A DNA stretch of 64,000 nucleotides from positions 1 through 64,000 of the forward strand of contig NZ_NTHN02000010.1 of the NCBI RefSeq assembly GCF_002300555.2, in the 5' to 3' direction. The notes below the pieces were generated by a model that worked only from the letters and a program-made list of their open reading frames with translations, was not told the origin of the DNA and searched no databases. The DNA is from Alloyangia mangrovi (GTDB lineage Bacteria > Pseudomonadota > Alphaproteobacteria > Rhodobacterales > Rhodobacteraceae). Positions within the stretch are counted from its first letter, which is position 1. Each line of letters opens with the position of its first letter. This document shows positions 1 to 9,368 of the stretch, in pieces. The position numbers and the translations under genes are program-made.

Positions 1-2
1 CT

Positions 3-776
3 GGCCGACCGGCTGATCCAGCTCACCGGCACCGTCGCCGAACGCGACATGCAGGGCTGGTGGTCTCCGGCCTGGCGCGCGGCATCGACGCCGAGGCGCA
101 CCGCGCGGCGCTCGAGGGCGGCGCAGCGGAAGGCGATTCAGGCGGCACGGGCGGCGGCACGGCGGCCGTCATGGCCGGTGGGGTCGATGTGGTCTACCCC
201 AGGGAAAACGCGCGGCTTGCCGCCGAGATCCGGGCGCGCGGCCTGCTGCTGTCCGAGCAGCCCATGGGGGTGCAGCCGCAGGCCCGGCATTTTCCCACCC
301 GCAATCGCATCGTATCGGGCATGGCCCGGGGCGTCGTGGTGGTCGAGGCGGCGGTGAAATCCGGCTCGCTGATCACCGCCCGCTGCGCCCTCGACCAGGG
401 GCGAGAGGTCCTGGCGGTGCCGGGCCATCCGCTCGACGGGCGTGCCGGAGGCTGCAACCTGCTCTTGCGGGACGGCGCCCAACTGGTGCGCCACGCCGAG
501 GATGTGATCGAGGCGCTGGCCCGGCCCGAGCCGCCCGACCTCGCGGAGGTGATCGAGGCGATCCCGCCACCACCACCCGAGCGTCGCAGCCGGGCCGAGA
601 CGCTGGCGCTGCACCAGCGGATCCTCGACCGGCTTGGACCGGTGCCGGTGCCCGAGGACCAGGTGATCCGCGATCTTGGCGGCGCAGTGGGGCAGATCGC
701 CCCGGCGCTCACCGATCTGGAGCTCGAGGGCCGGCTCGAACGCCGCCCCGGCGGGCTGCTCAGCCGCCCATCCTGA
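3..776 (+). CDS. dprA: DNA processing protein DprA, 5' end missing
   Basis: DprA loads RecA on incoming single-stranded DNA during natural transformation. The Rossmann-like core is clear: VVSGLARGIDAEAH near the start, then AVMAGGVDVVYP, FPTRNRIVSGMARGVVVVEA and GSLITARCALDQGREVLAVPG. A winged-helix-like C-terminal segment follows. The gene runs off the left edge of the window, and codons before about position 54 do not resemble DprA in this frame, so the boundary there is unreliable. A Gly-rich insertion of about ten residues separates HRAALEG from GTAAVMAGG, which are normally almost adjacent. It ends 154 bp before topA on the same strand, an order common in Rhodobacterales. The family is certain; the N-terminal reading is not. 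Confidence 0.88.
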   Translation, partial: GRPADPAHRHRRRTRHAGLVVSGLARGIDAEAHRAALEGGAAEGDSGGTGGGTAAVMAGGVDVVYPRENARLAAEIRARGLLLSEQPMGVQPQARHFPTRNRIVSGMARGVVVVEAAVKSGSLITARCALDQGREVLAVPGHPLDGRAGGCNLLLRDGAQLVRHAEDVIEALARPEPPDLAEVIEAIPPPPPERRSRAETLALHQRILDRLGPVPVPEDQVIRDLGGAVGQIAPALTDLELEGRLERRPGGLLSRPS

Positions 777-930
777 GCCCGGAAACCACGCCAAATCGCG
801 GCAATCTGTCTGTGTTGCAAGGGTCCCGCGAGCGGGCCACATTGACATTTCCCCCTTGCGTCCCACATGTTGCGCCGCCATAGCGGCAGGCAAGCCGTTT
901 TGAGCACAGCGTTGCAATGAGGTCTTATTG

Positions 931-3625
931 ATGCCCGTCGTCGTCGTCGAATCCCCGGCCAAAGCCAAGACAATCAACAAGTATCTGGGATCCGACTACA
1001 CGGTGCTCGCCTCTTATGGCCACGTGCGCGACCTGCCGGCCAAGGACGGATCGGTCGATACCGAGCACGACTTCGACATGACCTGGGAGATCGGCAACGA
1101 CTCGCGCAAGCACGTCTCCGCCATCGCCGAGGCGCTTAAAAAACGACAATGCGCTCATTCTCGCGACTGACCCCGATCGCGAGGGCGAGGCCATTTCCTG
1201 GCACCTGAAGGAGGCGCTCACCAAGCGCCGCTCGATCAAGAAGGACACGGCAGTGAGCCGGGTGACCTTCAACGCGATCACCAAGGCCGCCGTCACCGAG
1301 GCGATGAAGAACCCGCGCGAGATCGACGCGCCGCTGGTCGAGGCCTATCTGGCCCGCCGCGCGCTCGACTATCTCGTCGGCTTCAACCTCTCGCCGGTGC
1401 TCTGGCGCAAGCTGCCGGGCGCGCGCTCGGCGGGGCGGGTACAGTCGGTCTGCCTGCGGCTCATCGTCGAGCGCGAGATGGAGATCGAGGCCTTCAACCC
1501 TCGCGAATACTGGCAGGTGAAGGCGCTGCTGACGACGCCGCGCGGCCAGGAGTACGAGGCGCGGCTGACCACGCTTGCCGGCAAGAAGCTTGACCGCTAC
1601 GACCTCGAGAACGCCACGCAGGCCGAGATGGCGGTGCAGGCGGTGGCCAAGCGCGCGCTGAAGATCCTGTCGGTCGAGGCGCGGCCCAGCACCCGCAACC
1701 CCTCGGCGCCCTTCATGACCTCGACCCTGCAGCAGGAGGCGAGCCGCAAGTTCGGCATGGGGGCGCGGGCCTGCATGAACGCGGCGCAGCGGCTCTACGA
1801 GGCGGGGCACATCACCTACATGCGGACCGACGGCATCGACATGGCGCCCGAGGCGGTCACCGCCTGCCGCGACGCCATCGCCGACCGTTTTGGCAAGGAC
1901 TACGTGCCGGGCAGCCCGCGCATCTACAAGAACAAGGCCAAGAACGCGCAAGAAGCGCACGAGTGCATCCGCCCGACCGACATGACCAAGGATGCCTCGG
2001 AGCTGAAGCTGCGCGAGGATGATCAGCGCAAGCTCTACGACCTGATCTGGAAGCGCACGCTGGCTTGCCAGATGGAGGCGGCGCGGCTCGAGCGCACCAC
2101 GGTCGAGATCGGCTCGGATGACCAGCAGGTCGGCCTGCGCGCCACCGGCCAGGTGATCGTCTTTGACGGCTTCCTGAAGATCTACGAAGAGGGCCGCGAC
2201 GATGTCGCGGATGACGACGACAAGCGCCTGCCGCAGATCATGCAGGGCGAGAACGCCGCCTTCGCCAAGTCCGGCCTCAAGGCGCAGCACGAGAAGGCCG
2301 CCGAGCGCGCCACCTCTGCTTCGGGCGTCTCGTCGATCCTGTCTGACAACAGCGCCGTTCTGGGGACCCAGAGCTTCACCCAGCCGCCGCCGCGCTACAC
2401 CGAGGCGACGTTGGTCAAGCGCATGGAAGAGCTCGGCATCGGGCGTCCCTCGACCTATGCGTCGGTGATCACCACCATCCAGGATCGCGAGTACGTCAAG
2501 AAAGAGCAGAACCGCCTGATCCCCGAGGACAAGGGCCGGATCGTCACGATCTTCCTGCTCAACTTCTTCCGCAAGTACGTGGGCTACGAATTCACCGCCG
2601 AGCTGGAGAACGAGCTCGACGAGGTTTCGGCCGGAGAGATGGACTGGAAGGCGCTGCTGGGCAAGTTCTGGCGCGACTTCTCGGCGGCGATCTCGGAAAC
2701 TTCCGAGCTGCGCATCTCCGAAGTGCTCGACGTGCTCGATGACGCGCTGGCGCCGCAGCTCTACCCGCCGCGCGAGGATGGCTCCGATCCGCGCATCTGC
2801 CCCAAGTGCGGCAGCGGCCAGTTGCACCTGAAGACCTCGCGCACCGGCGGCTTCGTCGGTTGCGGCAACTACCCCGAGTGCACCTACACCCGCCCGATCG
2901 CGGGCGAGGGGGCCGAGGGCGACGAGCGGCTTCTCGGCGAGGACCAGGGCGACGAGATCTGGCTCAAAGCCGGGCGCTTCGGCCCCTACGTGCAGCGCGG
3001 CGAGCCTACGCCCGAGAACAAGAAGCCGCCGCGGGCCTCGCTGCCGCGCGGCTGGTCGAAGGACGATCTGACGCTGGAGAAGGCGCTGGTGCTTCTGTCG
3101 CTGCCGCGGCAGATCGGCGAGCACCCCGAGGGCGGGGCGGTCTCGGCCAACTTCGGGCGCTTCGGCCCCTATATCATGCACCAGCTCCCGGATGACGCGA
3201 AGCCGACCTATGTGAACCTCAAGGACCCGGCAGATGTCTTCGAGATCGGCATGAACCGCGCGGTCGAGATGCTGGCCGAAAAGCGGGCGAACCCCGGCGG
3301 GCGCGGCCGCGCCGCGGCCAAGGCCCTGAAGGAGCTGGGCGATCACCCGGAAGGCGGCAAGATCGCCATCTTCGACGGGCGCTACGGGCCTTACGTGAAA
3401 TGGGAGAAGGTGAACGCCACCCTGCCCAAGGACACCGATCCCGAGAGCGTCACCATGGAGCAGGCGCTCGAGTGGATCGCCGAGAAGGCCGCGAAGTCCG
3501 GCAAGAAGAAGGCCGCGCCGAAGAAGGCGGCGGCCAAGAAGACGACCGCGAAGACGACCGCCAAGAAGGCCCCGGCGAAGAAGGCCCCGGCCAAGAAGAG
3601 CGCGGCCAAGTCGGGCGACGACTGA
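931..3625 (+). CDS. topA: DNA topoisomerase I, frameshifted as read
   Basis: Type IA topoisomerase that relaxes negative supercoils. The N-terminal Toprim start ([18 protein letters not shown]) is read from ATG 931. After SAIAEALK the frame breaks at a run of six A (1138-1143). Dropping one A restores [17 protein letters not shown] and leads into the long downstream frame, giving about 897 residues. The catalytic tyrosine motif ITYMRTDG is present. One four-cysteine zinc motif (CPKCGSG...CGNYPEC) follows, then repeated topoisomerase C-terminal units (GRFGPYV, GRFGPYI, GRYGPYV) and a Lys/Ala-rich tail. The gene is normally essential, so the extra A is probably a sequence error. The shift is +1, so the A-run does not act as a -1 programmed slip site. 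Confidence 0.93.
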
Positions 3626-3688
3626 GCCCGTCCTGCTGTGGACCGGCGGATCGGCCCGCGCCCCTGGTGGCGCGGGCCGTCGCATGTC

Positions 3689-3740
3689 AGGCGTTGCGCG
3701 CCTGCGCCTCCGGCGGGGATATTTTCACCTAGAAGAAAAG
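3689..3740 (+). repeat. Dispersed 3'-flank repeat, copy 1 (after topA)
   Basis: A short hairpin (AGGCG...CGCCT, 3689-3703) is followed by GCCTCCGGCGGGGATATTTT and CACCTAGAAGAAAAG. It belongs to the intergenic family also found at 9266, 13409, 37363, 41325 and 61370. It lies 64 bp after the topA stop, in the same direction. This copy lacks the G5/C5 hairpin of the longer copies and uses the CCGGCGGG variant of the core. Confidence 0.75.
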
Positions 3741-3907
3741 GGCTTGCCCTTGCCCGGCAATCTCGGGAATGCTGCGCCGCAGCGCCACTTTGCTGCGCAT
3801 GCGAAGGTGACTTGGCGCGAACCCCGCAATCCGCGGGGGAGGCTTCGTTGACTCTGCGGGTCCCGCGGGTGACAAGTCTCGCAGACTCTTTCTTTCGGGA
3901 GGACGGA

Positions 3908-4612
3908 ATGAAGAAAGTTTACGGCTCCGCCGCCGAGGCGCTGGACGGGCTGCTCTTCGACGGGATGACCATCGCGGCGGGCGGCTTCGGCCTCTGCGGC
4001 ATCCCCGAGCTGCTGATCGACGCCATGGTCGAGAGCGGCGTCAAGGATCTGACCATCGCGTCGAACAACTGCGGCGTCGATGGCTTCGGCCTTGGTAAGC
4101 TGCTCGACACCAAGCAGATCAAGAAGATGATGAGCTCCTACGTGGGTGAGAACGCCGAGTTCATGCGCCAGTACCTGTCGGGCGAGCTCGAGCTCGAGTT
4201 CAACCCGCAGGGCACGCTCGCCGAGCGCATGCGCGCCGGTGGCGCCGGCATCCCCGGCTTCTACACCAAGACCGGCGTCGGCACCGTCGTGGCCGAGGGC
4301 AAGGAAGTGAAAAACTTCCGCGGCGAGGATTACATCCTCGAAGAGGGCATCTTTGCCGACCTGTCGATCGTCAAGGCGTGGAAGGCCGATACCACCGGCA
4401 ACTGCGTGTTCCGCAAGACGGCGCGCAACTTCAACCCGCCGGCGGCCATGTGCGGCAAGATCTGCGTCATGGAAGTGGAGGAGATCGTGCAGCCGGGCGA
4501 GCTCGACCCGGATCACATCCACCTGCCTGGCATCTTCGTGCATCGCATCATCCAGGGCGAGCACGAGAAGCGGATCGAACAGCGCACCGTGCGCAAGCGG
4601 GAGGAAGCCTGA
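3908..4612 (+). CDS. scoA: 3-oxoacid CoA-transferase subunit A
   Basis: Alpha subunit (234 residues) of succinyl-CoA:3-ketoacid (acetoacetate) CoA-transferase, which activates acetoacetate to acetoacetyl-CoA. The start [20 protein letters not shown] and the glycine-rich CoA-binding stretch [10 protein letters not shown] are typical of the family, as is [23 protein letters not shown] 3908 has GGAGG about six bases upstream (3899-3903). Its stop overlaps the start of scoB (TGATG). Its position next to the PHB genes fits use of acetoacetate or hydroxybutyrate released from PHB; that link is inferred. Confidence 0.95.
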   Translation: MKKVYGSAAEALDGLLFDGMTIAAGGFGLCGIPELLIDAMVESGVKDLTIASNNCGVDGFGLGKLLDTKQIKKMMSSYVGENAEFMRQYLSGELELEFNPQGTLAERMRAGGAGIPGFYTKTGVGTVVAEGKEVKNFRGEDYILEEGIFADLSIVKAWKADTTGNCVFRKTARNFNPPAAMCGKICVMEVEEIVQPGELDPDHIHLPGIFVHRIIQGEHEKRIEQRTVRKREEA

Positions 4613-5238
4613 TGCCCTGGGATCGCAACCAGATGGCCGCGCGCGCGGCCGAGGAACTCGAAGACGGCATGTACGTGAACCTCGGGATCGGCATCCCGAC
4701 GCTTGTCGCCAACTACGTCGGCGACAAGGAGATCACGCTGCAGTCCGAGAACGGCATGCTGGGCATGGGTCCCTTCCCCTACGAGGGCGAAGAGGATCCC
4801 GACCTCATCAACGCCGGCAAGCAGACCATCACAGAGCTGCCCAAGACCTCCTACTTCGACAGCTCGATGTCCTTTGCGATGATCCGAGGCGGCAAGATCG
4901 CGGCGGCCATCCTCGGCGCGATGGAAGTGGCCGAGAACGGGGATCTCGCGAACTGGATGATCCCGGGCAAGCTGGTCAAGGGCATGGGCGGCGCCATGGA
5001 CCTCGTGGCGGGCGTCGGCCGCGTCATCGTCGTCATGGACCACACCAACAAGCACGGCGAGAGCAAGGTGCTGAAGGAATGCACCCTGCCGCTGACCGGC
5101 AAGGGCGTGGTCGACCGGATCATCACCAACCTCGGTGTTCTGGATGTGGTCGAGGGCGGTCTGAAGATCGTCGAGACCGCCGAGGGCGTGACCGAGGACG
5201 AGCTGCGCGCCGCGACCGAGGCGACCATCGTCGGCTGA
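4612..5238 (+). CDS. scoB: 3-oxoacid CoA-transferase subunit B
   Basis: Beta subunit (208 residues) of the same CoA-transferase. The SENGMLGMGP motif carries the glutamate that forms the enzyme-CoA thioester in this family. LGIGIPTLVANYV and the AILGAMEVAENGDLANWMIPG region are also typical. The start codon shares bases with the scoA stop, indicating translational coupling. An intrinsic terminator follows at 5265-5294. Confidence 0.95.
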   Translation: MPWDRNQMAARAAEELEDGMYVNLGIGIPTLVANYVGDKEITLQSENGMLGMGPFPYEGEEDPDLINAGKQTITELPKTSYFDSSMSFAMIRGGKIAAAILGAMEVAENGDLANWMIPGKLVKGMGGAMDLVAGVGRVIVVMDHTNKHGESKVLKECTLPLTGKGVVDRIITNLGVLDVVEGGLKIVETAEGVTEDELRAATEATIVG

Positions 5239-5264
5239 GCTGCGTCCCCAGTGCCAGATCGGAA

Positions 5265-5294
5265 CGCGGTCCCTCCGGGGGCCGCGTTTTTTTT
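5265..5294 (+). terminator. Intrinsic terminator of scoAB
   Basis: A GC-rich inverted repeat (CGCGGTCCC...GGGGGCCGCG, 5265-5286) is followed by eight T, 27 bp after the scoB stop. Confidence 0.85.
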
Positions 5295-5321
5295 GTCCCT
5301 GCGTCCCCTGAGCCCGGCAAA

Positions 5322-5351
5322 GAAAAAGGGCGGGCTCTGAAGAGCCCGCCC
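5322..5351 (-). terminator. Intrinsic terminator of phaP
   Basis: A perfect stem GGGCGGGCTC/GAGCCCGCCC (5328-5351) with a TGAA loop. On the minus strand it runs into a T-rich tract (AGAAAAA on the plus strand, 5321-5327). It lies about 80 bp downstream of phaP. Confidence 0.85.
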
Positions 5352-5431
5352 CACGCATTGCGCCGGAAACATGGGAGGAGAGGAAAGGCGCAACAGCTGC
5401 TCGCCCCGGGGAGTACGGAGCGAAACCGGTC

Positions 5432-5884
5432 TTACTTCGCGGCGGCCGCGGTGGTCTTCTTGGCGGCTGCCGTCATCTCGTCGGTGGCCTTCTTGACCGC
5501 CGCGGAGGCATCCTCGGTGAAGTCCTTGCCAGCGGCCATCATCAGTTCGACGGTGTCCATCTGCACCTTCTTCGCGATCTCGGCGAAGGCGGCCATGTTC
5601 TCGGCAGCGACCTCGGCCTGCGCGGAGGCGAAGTCGGTCATCGCCTTGGCATAGTCGGCAGGCTCTTTCTTGACCTTGGACATGTCAGAGAGCTTCGCCA
5701 GCGTTTCCTTGGTCCACTTGGCGGAGATCTCGGTGGACTTTTCAGCCGCTTCGAGCGCAACCGCCGAGAGTTTCTCGTTCAGCGTTGCAGAAGTCTTGAA
5801 GGCTTCGTCCATGGCCTTGGTGTCCACGGGGAACGCGCCCATCATGTCCTTCATCATGGCGGTGAAGTCTTGAGTCTTAGCCAT
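5432..5884 (-). CDS. phaP: Phasin, PHB granule-associated protein
   Basis: A 150-residue protein without a signal peptide, rich in Ala, Lys and Met and predicted to be all helical. It starts MAKTQDFTAMMKDMMGAFPVD and ends in a Lys/Ala/Thr tail, the usual look of a Rhodobacterales phasin. Phasins coat polyhydroxybutyrate granules and control their number and size. It lies downstream of phaC on the same strand, separated by 144 bp that hold a candidate PhaR site, so it probably has its own promoter. The regulator gene phaR, often next in line in relatives, is absent here: scoB converges instead. Confidence 0.92.
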   Translation of the reverse strand: MAKTQDFTAMMKDMMGAFPVDTKAMDEAFKTSATLNEKLSAVALEAAEKSTEISAKWTKETLAKLSDMSKVKKEPADYAKAMTDFASAQAEVAAENMAAFAEIAKKVQMDTVELMMAAGKDFTEDASAAVKKATDEMTAAAKKTTAAAAK

Positions 5885-5952
5885 CCTTAAATTCCCGTAT
5901 TCAGCCTGGCGGGCCCACCCCGCGCTTTGTCTATCGGCTGACTACAATATGA

Positions 5953-5969
5953 ATGCTGCAGTGCAGCAT
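5953..5969. promoter_or_regulatory. Candidate PhaR binding site before phaP
   Basis: Near-palindrome ATGCTGCAGTGCAGCAT containing CTGC-AGT-GCAG. This matches the CTGC-N3/4-GCAG form described for the PHB-sensing repressor PhaR in Paracoccus. It lies about 70 bp upstream of the phaP start, where repressor release on PHB would induce phasin. The match is by eye. Confidence 0.6.
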
Positions 5970-5976
5970 TTCAAGG

Positions 5977-6001
5977 ATTTTCGCCGCATTGCAGCGAAAA
6001 T
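5977..6001 (-). terminator. Inverted repeat after phaC
   Basis: Eight-base arms ATTTTCGC/GCGAAAAT around a nine-base loop, 28 bp past the phaC stop. It could form a weak terminator or processing stem between phaC and phaP. No T-tract follows. Confidence 0.4.
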
Positions 6002-6028
6002 CGTGCAAGACCCTGAATTGACGCTAGG

Positions 6029-7825
6029 TTACGCTGCCTTCACCCGTACGTATTCGCCGGGCGCGGGGCAGAGCGCGGGATGAACCGAATCGCCGGGGGA
6101 ACGGGCAGGGACCAGCTTGCCCGAGCGTTTGCGCAGCCAGGCCTCCCAGACCGGCCACCACGACTGCTTGTCATGGAAGGCCGCGCTGGCCTGCCAGTCC
6201 TCGGCAGAGAGCTTGAGGTCGGGGTTCAGGTAATAGCCGTACTTGTTCTTGCTCGGCGGGTTCACGATGCCGGCGATATGGCCCGACTCCGACAGCACGA
6301 AGGTCTTCGAGCGCGAGCCCATCTTCTGCACGCCGCGGTAGCAGTCCTTCCAGGCGGCGATGTGGTCGCCCTCTGCGGCGATCGACATCAGCGGCACGTC
6401 CACGTCGGCGATGTCGAGCTTGTGGCCCAGCATCTCGAACTCCCCGCGCGAGAAGAGGTTCTGCTGGCAGAGCCCGCGCAGGTACTGGATCGTCATCTTG
6501 CCCGGCAGGTTCGCCCCGTCGCCGTTCCAGTAGAGCAAGTCGAAGGCCGGGGGCGTCTCGCCCATCATGTAGCTGCGGATGGCAGGGGTGTAGATCAGGT
6601 CGGTCGAGCGCAGGAACGAGAAGGTGCGCGACATGATGAAGCTCTTCAGGATGCCGCTGGCATTGATCTCGGCCTCGATCCCGTCGACGAAATCGTCCTG
6701 CAGGAAGGGCGTGAACTCTCCCTGGTCGGAAAAATCAGTGAGCGTGGTGAAGAAGGTCGCCGATTTCACCGAACTGTCGCCGCGCTGCTTGAGCAGAGAG
6801 AGAGTCAGACCGAGCGTGGTGCCGGCGATGCAGTATCCGACGGCATTGACCTGTTCGGTGCTGCAAATCTCGCGCACCTGCTGGATCGCGGTCAGGTAGC
6901 CGTCCTCGACATACTCCTCGAGGCCGACGTCGCTATAGCTCTCGTCGGCATTCACCCAGCTCACCACGAAGAGCGTGTAGCCCTGATCGACGATGTACTT
7001 GATCAGGCTGTTCTGCGGCTTGAGATCGAGGATGTAGTACTTGTTGATCCACGGCGGGAAGAGCACGATCGGCGTCTCGCGCACCTTCTCGGTGGTGGGC
7101 TTGTACTGGATCAGTTCCATCATGCGGTTGCGGTAGACCACCTCGCCCTCGGCGGTGGCGATGTTCTCGCCGAGCTTGAAGGCGTTCTCGTCGGCGAGAC
7201 GCACCACCAGCTCGCCGTTGTTGGCCTCGAGGTCGGCGACGAGGTTCTCCATCCCCTTCACCAGGCTCTCGCCTTCGGTTTCCAGTGCCTTCTGCAGCGC
7301 GTCGGGGTTGGTGGCGAAGAAGTTGGTCGGCGCCATCATGTCGACGATCTGCCGGGCGAAGTAGCGCAGGCGCTTCTTTTCCTTGGGGTCGAGCTCCTCG
7401 ATCTCGTCGACCGAGCGGTGGATCGCCTCGGCGCTGATCAGGTATTGCTGCTTGATGAAATTGAAATAGGGGTGGCTGTCCCAGAGCGGGTTGGAAAAGC
7501 GCTTGTCCCGGGGGCCGGTGTCCTGCGGCGGGGTGAGCTGCCCGCCGGCAAGCGCGGTCTGCGCCTCGAGGTAGTGGGTCAGCGCCTTGCCCCAATAGGA
7601 CACCTGCTGCTCGAACACCTTGGCGGGGTTGTTCATCCAGGCCTGCCAATAGGCGTGTGCGGCCTTCCCGTAGAGAAGGGGGTCAGGGCCATTTAATGCA
7701 GGATTGATCGGCTTTCGTCGCGAAATTGCTTCCATAAGACGTTGAGAAAGGGCTTCGATCTTCTCAATGTTTGCTTCGAGTCGTGCGCGGTCAGACGTGA
7801 CGTCCGTGCCCGGAGTAGTTGTCAT
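6029..7825 (-). CDS. phaC: Class I poly(3-hydroxyalkanoate) synthase
   Basis: Polymerises (R)-3-hydroxybutyryl-CoA into PHB at the granule surface. The protein has 598 residues, normal for class I. The N-terminal PhaC domain (DKRFSNPLWDSHPYFNFIKQ, about 107-126) precedes an alpha/beta-hydrolase fold. The lipase-like box GYCIAG holds nucleophile Cys332. The catalytic Asp and His are expected in AAEGDHIAAW and SESGHIAG. It is divergent from phaZ across 161 bp, so synthesis and breakdown genes share one control region, where a single TTGCAG half-site is visible near 7855. phaP follows on the same strand. Confidence 0.97.
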   Translation of the reverse strand: MTTTPGTDVTSDRARLEANIEKIEALSQRLMEAISRRKPINPALNGPDPLLYGKAAHAYWQAWMNNPAKVFEQQVSYWGKALTHYLEAQTALAGGQLTPPQDTGPRDKRFSNPLWDSHPYFNFIKQQYLISAEAIHRSVDEIEELDPKEKKRLRYFARQIVDMMAPTNFFATNPDALQKALETEGESLVKGMENLVADLEANNGELVVRLADENAFKLGENIATAEGEVVYRNRMMELIQYKPTTEKVRETPIVLFPPWINKYYILDLKPQNSLIKYIVDQGYTLFVVSWVNADESYSDVGLEEYVEDGYLTAIQQVREICSTEQVNAVGYCIAGTTLGLTLSLLKQRGDSSVKSATFFTTLTDFSDQGEFTPFLQDDFVDGIEAEINASGILKSFIMSRTFSFLRSTDLIYTPAIRSYMMGETPPAFDLLYWNGDGANLPGKMTIQYLRGLCQQNLFSRGEFEMLGHKLDIADVDVPLMSIAAEGDHIAAWKDCYRGVQKMGSRSKTFVLSESGHIAGIVNPPSKNKYGYYLNPDLKLSAEDWQASAAFHDKQSWWPVWEAWLRKRSGKLVPARSPGDSVHPALCPAPGEYVRVKAA

Positions 7826-7986
7826 AAGGTCGAATCCCCCCTACTTTCGGCATGTTGCAGAATAACGGCGGCAGAGCGGGGGGCAAAGCGGCGAATTGGT
7901 CCGGGGCCCGGATCGGCGGCGGGTGCGTGACGGGAGGCACGCAGGCGCCGGACGCTGTGAGCGACCGCATCTTTGGAGACACGCGC

Positions 7987-9252
7987 ATGCGTCAAATGGC
8001 GACCTACGATCTGATGGAGACCTTCCGGAACACCAACCAGTGGCTCGGGGCCACCGCGCGGACCATGGCCTCCTATCCGGCCTTTGCGGCAATCCCCAAC
8101 CCGATGATCGGCTGGATGGCCGCCTGGGGCGAGGTGACCGAGCGCACCTTCGAGCGCATGGTGGTCAAACCCGACTGGGGCATCCGCACCGTGACCTGCA
8201 CCGACGGCCGCGACCACGTGGTCGAACCGACCACCGTGGTCGAGAAGGCCTTTGGCGACCTGGTGCATTTCCAGGTGGTCGGCCGCCCGACCAAGGAGCG
8301 CAAGGTGCTGCTGGTCGCGCCCATGTCCGGCCATTACGCGACGCTGCTGCGCTCGACCGCCGTCTCGCTGCTGCCCGATTGCGAACTCTACGTCACCGAC
8401 TGGAAGAACGCTCGCGACATCCCGGTCTCGGAAGGCAAGTTCGACATCGAGGACTACACCCTCTACCTGATGGACTTCATGCGCGCGCTGGGGCCGGACA
8501 CCAACGTGATCGCGGTCTGCCAGCCGGCGCCTCTGACGCTGGCCGCCACCGCCTATCTCGCCGAGCTCGAGCCCGCCGCGCAGCCGCGCACCATGACCCT
8601 CATCGGCGGGCCGATCGACCCCAATGCCACGCCCACTGATGTCACCGACTTCGGCCACCGGGTGACCATGGGACAGCTCGAAGAGACGATGATCCAGCGC
8701 GTCGGCTACAAATATGCCGGTGTCGGGCGGGCGGTGTACCCGGGCCTTCTGCAGCTGGCCTCCTTCATGTCGATGAATGCCGAGCGCCATTCCAAGGCCT
8801 TCTCCGAGCAGATCCTCCGTGTCACCCGCGGCGAGGCCTCGGATTACGACGCGCACAACCGCTTCTACGACGAATATCTCGCGGTCATGGACATGACGGC
8901 CGAGTTCTACCTTTCGACCGTCGAGCGGATCTTCAAGAACGGCGAGATCGCCTCGAACAATTTCGTTGTGAACGGTCACAAGGTCGACATCGGCAAGATC
9001 ACCGACGTGGCGGTGATGACCGTCGAGGGGGCCAATGACGACATCTCGGCCCCGGGCCAATGCGTCGCGGCGCTCGGTCTCTGCACCGGCCTGCCGGACA
9101 GCAAGAAGGGCCAGCACCTCGAGCCGGGCGCGGGCCATTACGGCATCTTCGCCGGGCGCAGCTGGCGCAGCAATATCCGGCCGCTGGTGCTCGATTTCAT
9201 CGACCGCAATTCGACCGCCCCGCGCAAGGCGGCCAACAGCAACGCGGCCTGA
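7987..9252 (+). CDS. phaZ: Intracellular PHB depolymerase
   Basis: Intracellular depolymerase of 421 residues with no signal peptide. The family's Cys nucleophile is in VIAVCQP (Cys178), in place of the serine of secreted depolymerases. The C-terminal His lies in GAGHYGIF. ATG 7987 was chosen over the upstream open frame because conservation begins at MRQMATYDLMETFRNTNQW and GGAG lies ten bases upstream. It mobilises PHB into hydroxybutyrate units, opposing the divergent phaC. A degenerate copy of the dispersed 3' repeat follows its stop. Confidence 0.95.
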   Translation: MRQMATYDLMETFRNTNQWLGATARTMASYPAFAAIPNPMIGWMAAWGEVTERTFERMVVKPDWGIRTVTCTDGRDHVVEPTTVVEKAFGDLVHFQVVGRPTKERKVLLVAPMSGHYATLLRSTAVSLLPDCELYVTDWKNARDIPVSEGKFDIEDYTLYLMDFMRALGPDTNVIAVCQPAPLTLAATAYLAELEPAAQPRTMTLIGGPIDPNATPTDVTDFGHRVTMGQLEETMIQRVGYKYAGVGRAVYPGLLQLASFMSMNAERHSKAFSEQILRVTRGEASDYDAHNRFYDEYLAVMDMTAEFYLSTVERIFKNGEIASNNFVVNGHKVDIGKITDVAVMTVEGANDDISAPGQCVAALGLCTGLPDSKKGQHLEPGAGHYGIFAGRSWRSNIRPLVLDFIDRNSTAPRKAANSNAA

Positions 9253-9265
9253 GCGACAGGGGAAA

Positions 9266-9333
9266 GGGGGCGCTGCCCCCCTCTTGGCCTGACGGCCAAC
9301 TCACGCCCCGGCGCATTTGCAAAGAGAAGAAAC
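9266..9333 (+). repeat. Dispersed 3'-flank repeat, copy 2 (degenerate, after phaZ)
   Basis: Hairpin 1 is GGGGG-CGCTG-CCCCC (9266-9280) and hairpin 2 is TTGGCC-TGAC-GGCCAA. A diverged core follows: TCACGCCCCGGCGCATTTGC then AAAGAGAAGAAAC. It is 13 bp after the phaZ stop, in the sense direction and between convergent genes. Part order and orientation match the other copies although the core has drifted. Confidence 0.65.
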
Positions 9334-9368
9334 GCGGCGGGCCGGGAGGCGCCGCCGTTGTTTTTGGG

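Noticed and set aside
1138-1144. Programmed ribosomal frameshift in topA at the A-run
   Set aside because: A AAA AAC resembles a -1 slippery site, but the downstream frame is reached only by +1. With seven other +1 breaks in the window, an extra base is the simpler explanation.
1136-3685. An 849-residue open frame on the minus strand across topA
   Set aside because: Antisense shadow of topA with Arg/Leu/Gly-rich low-complexity translation and no family features.
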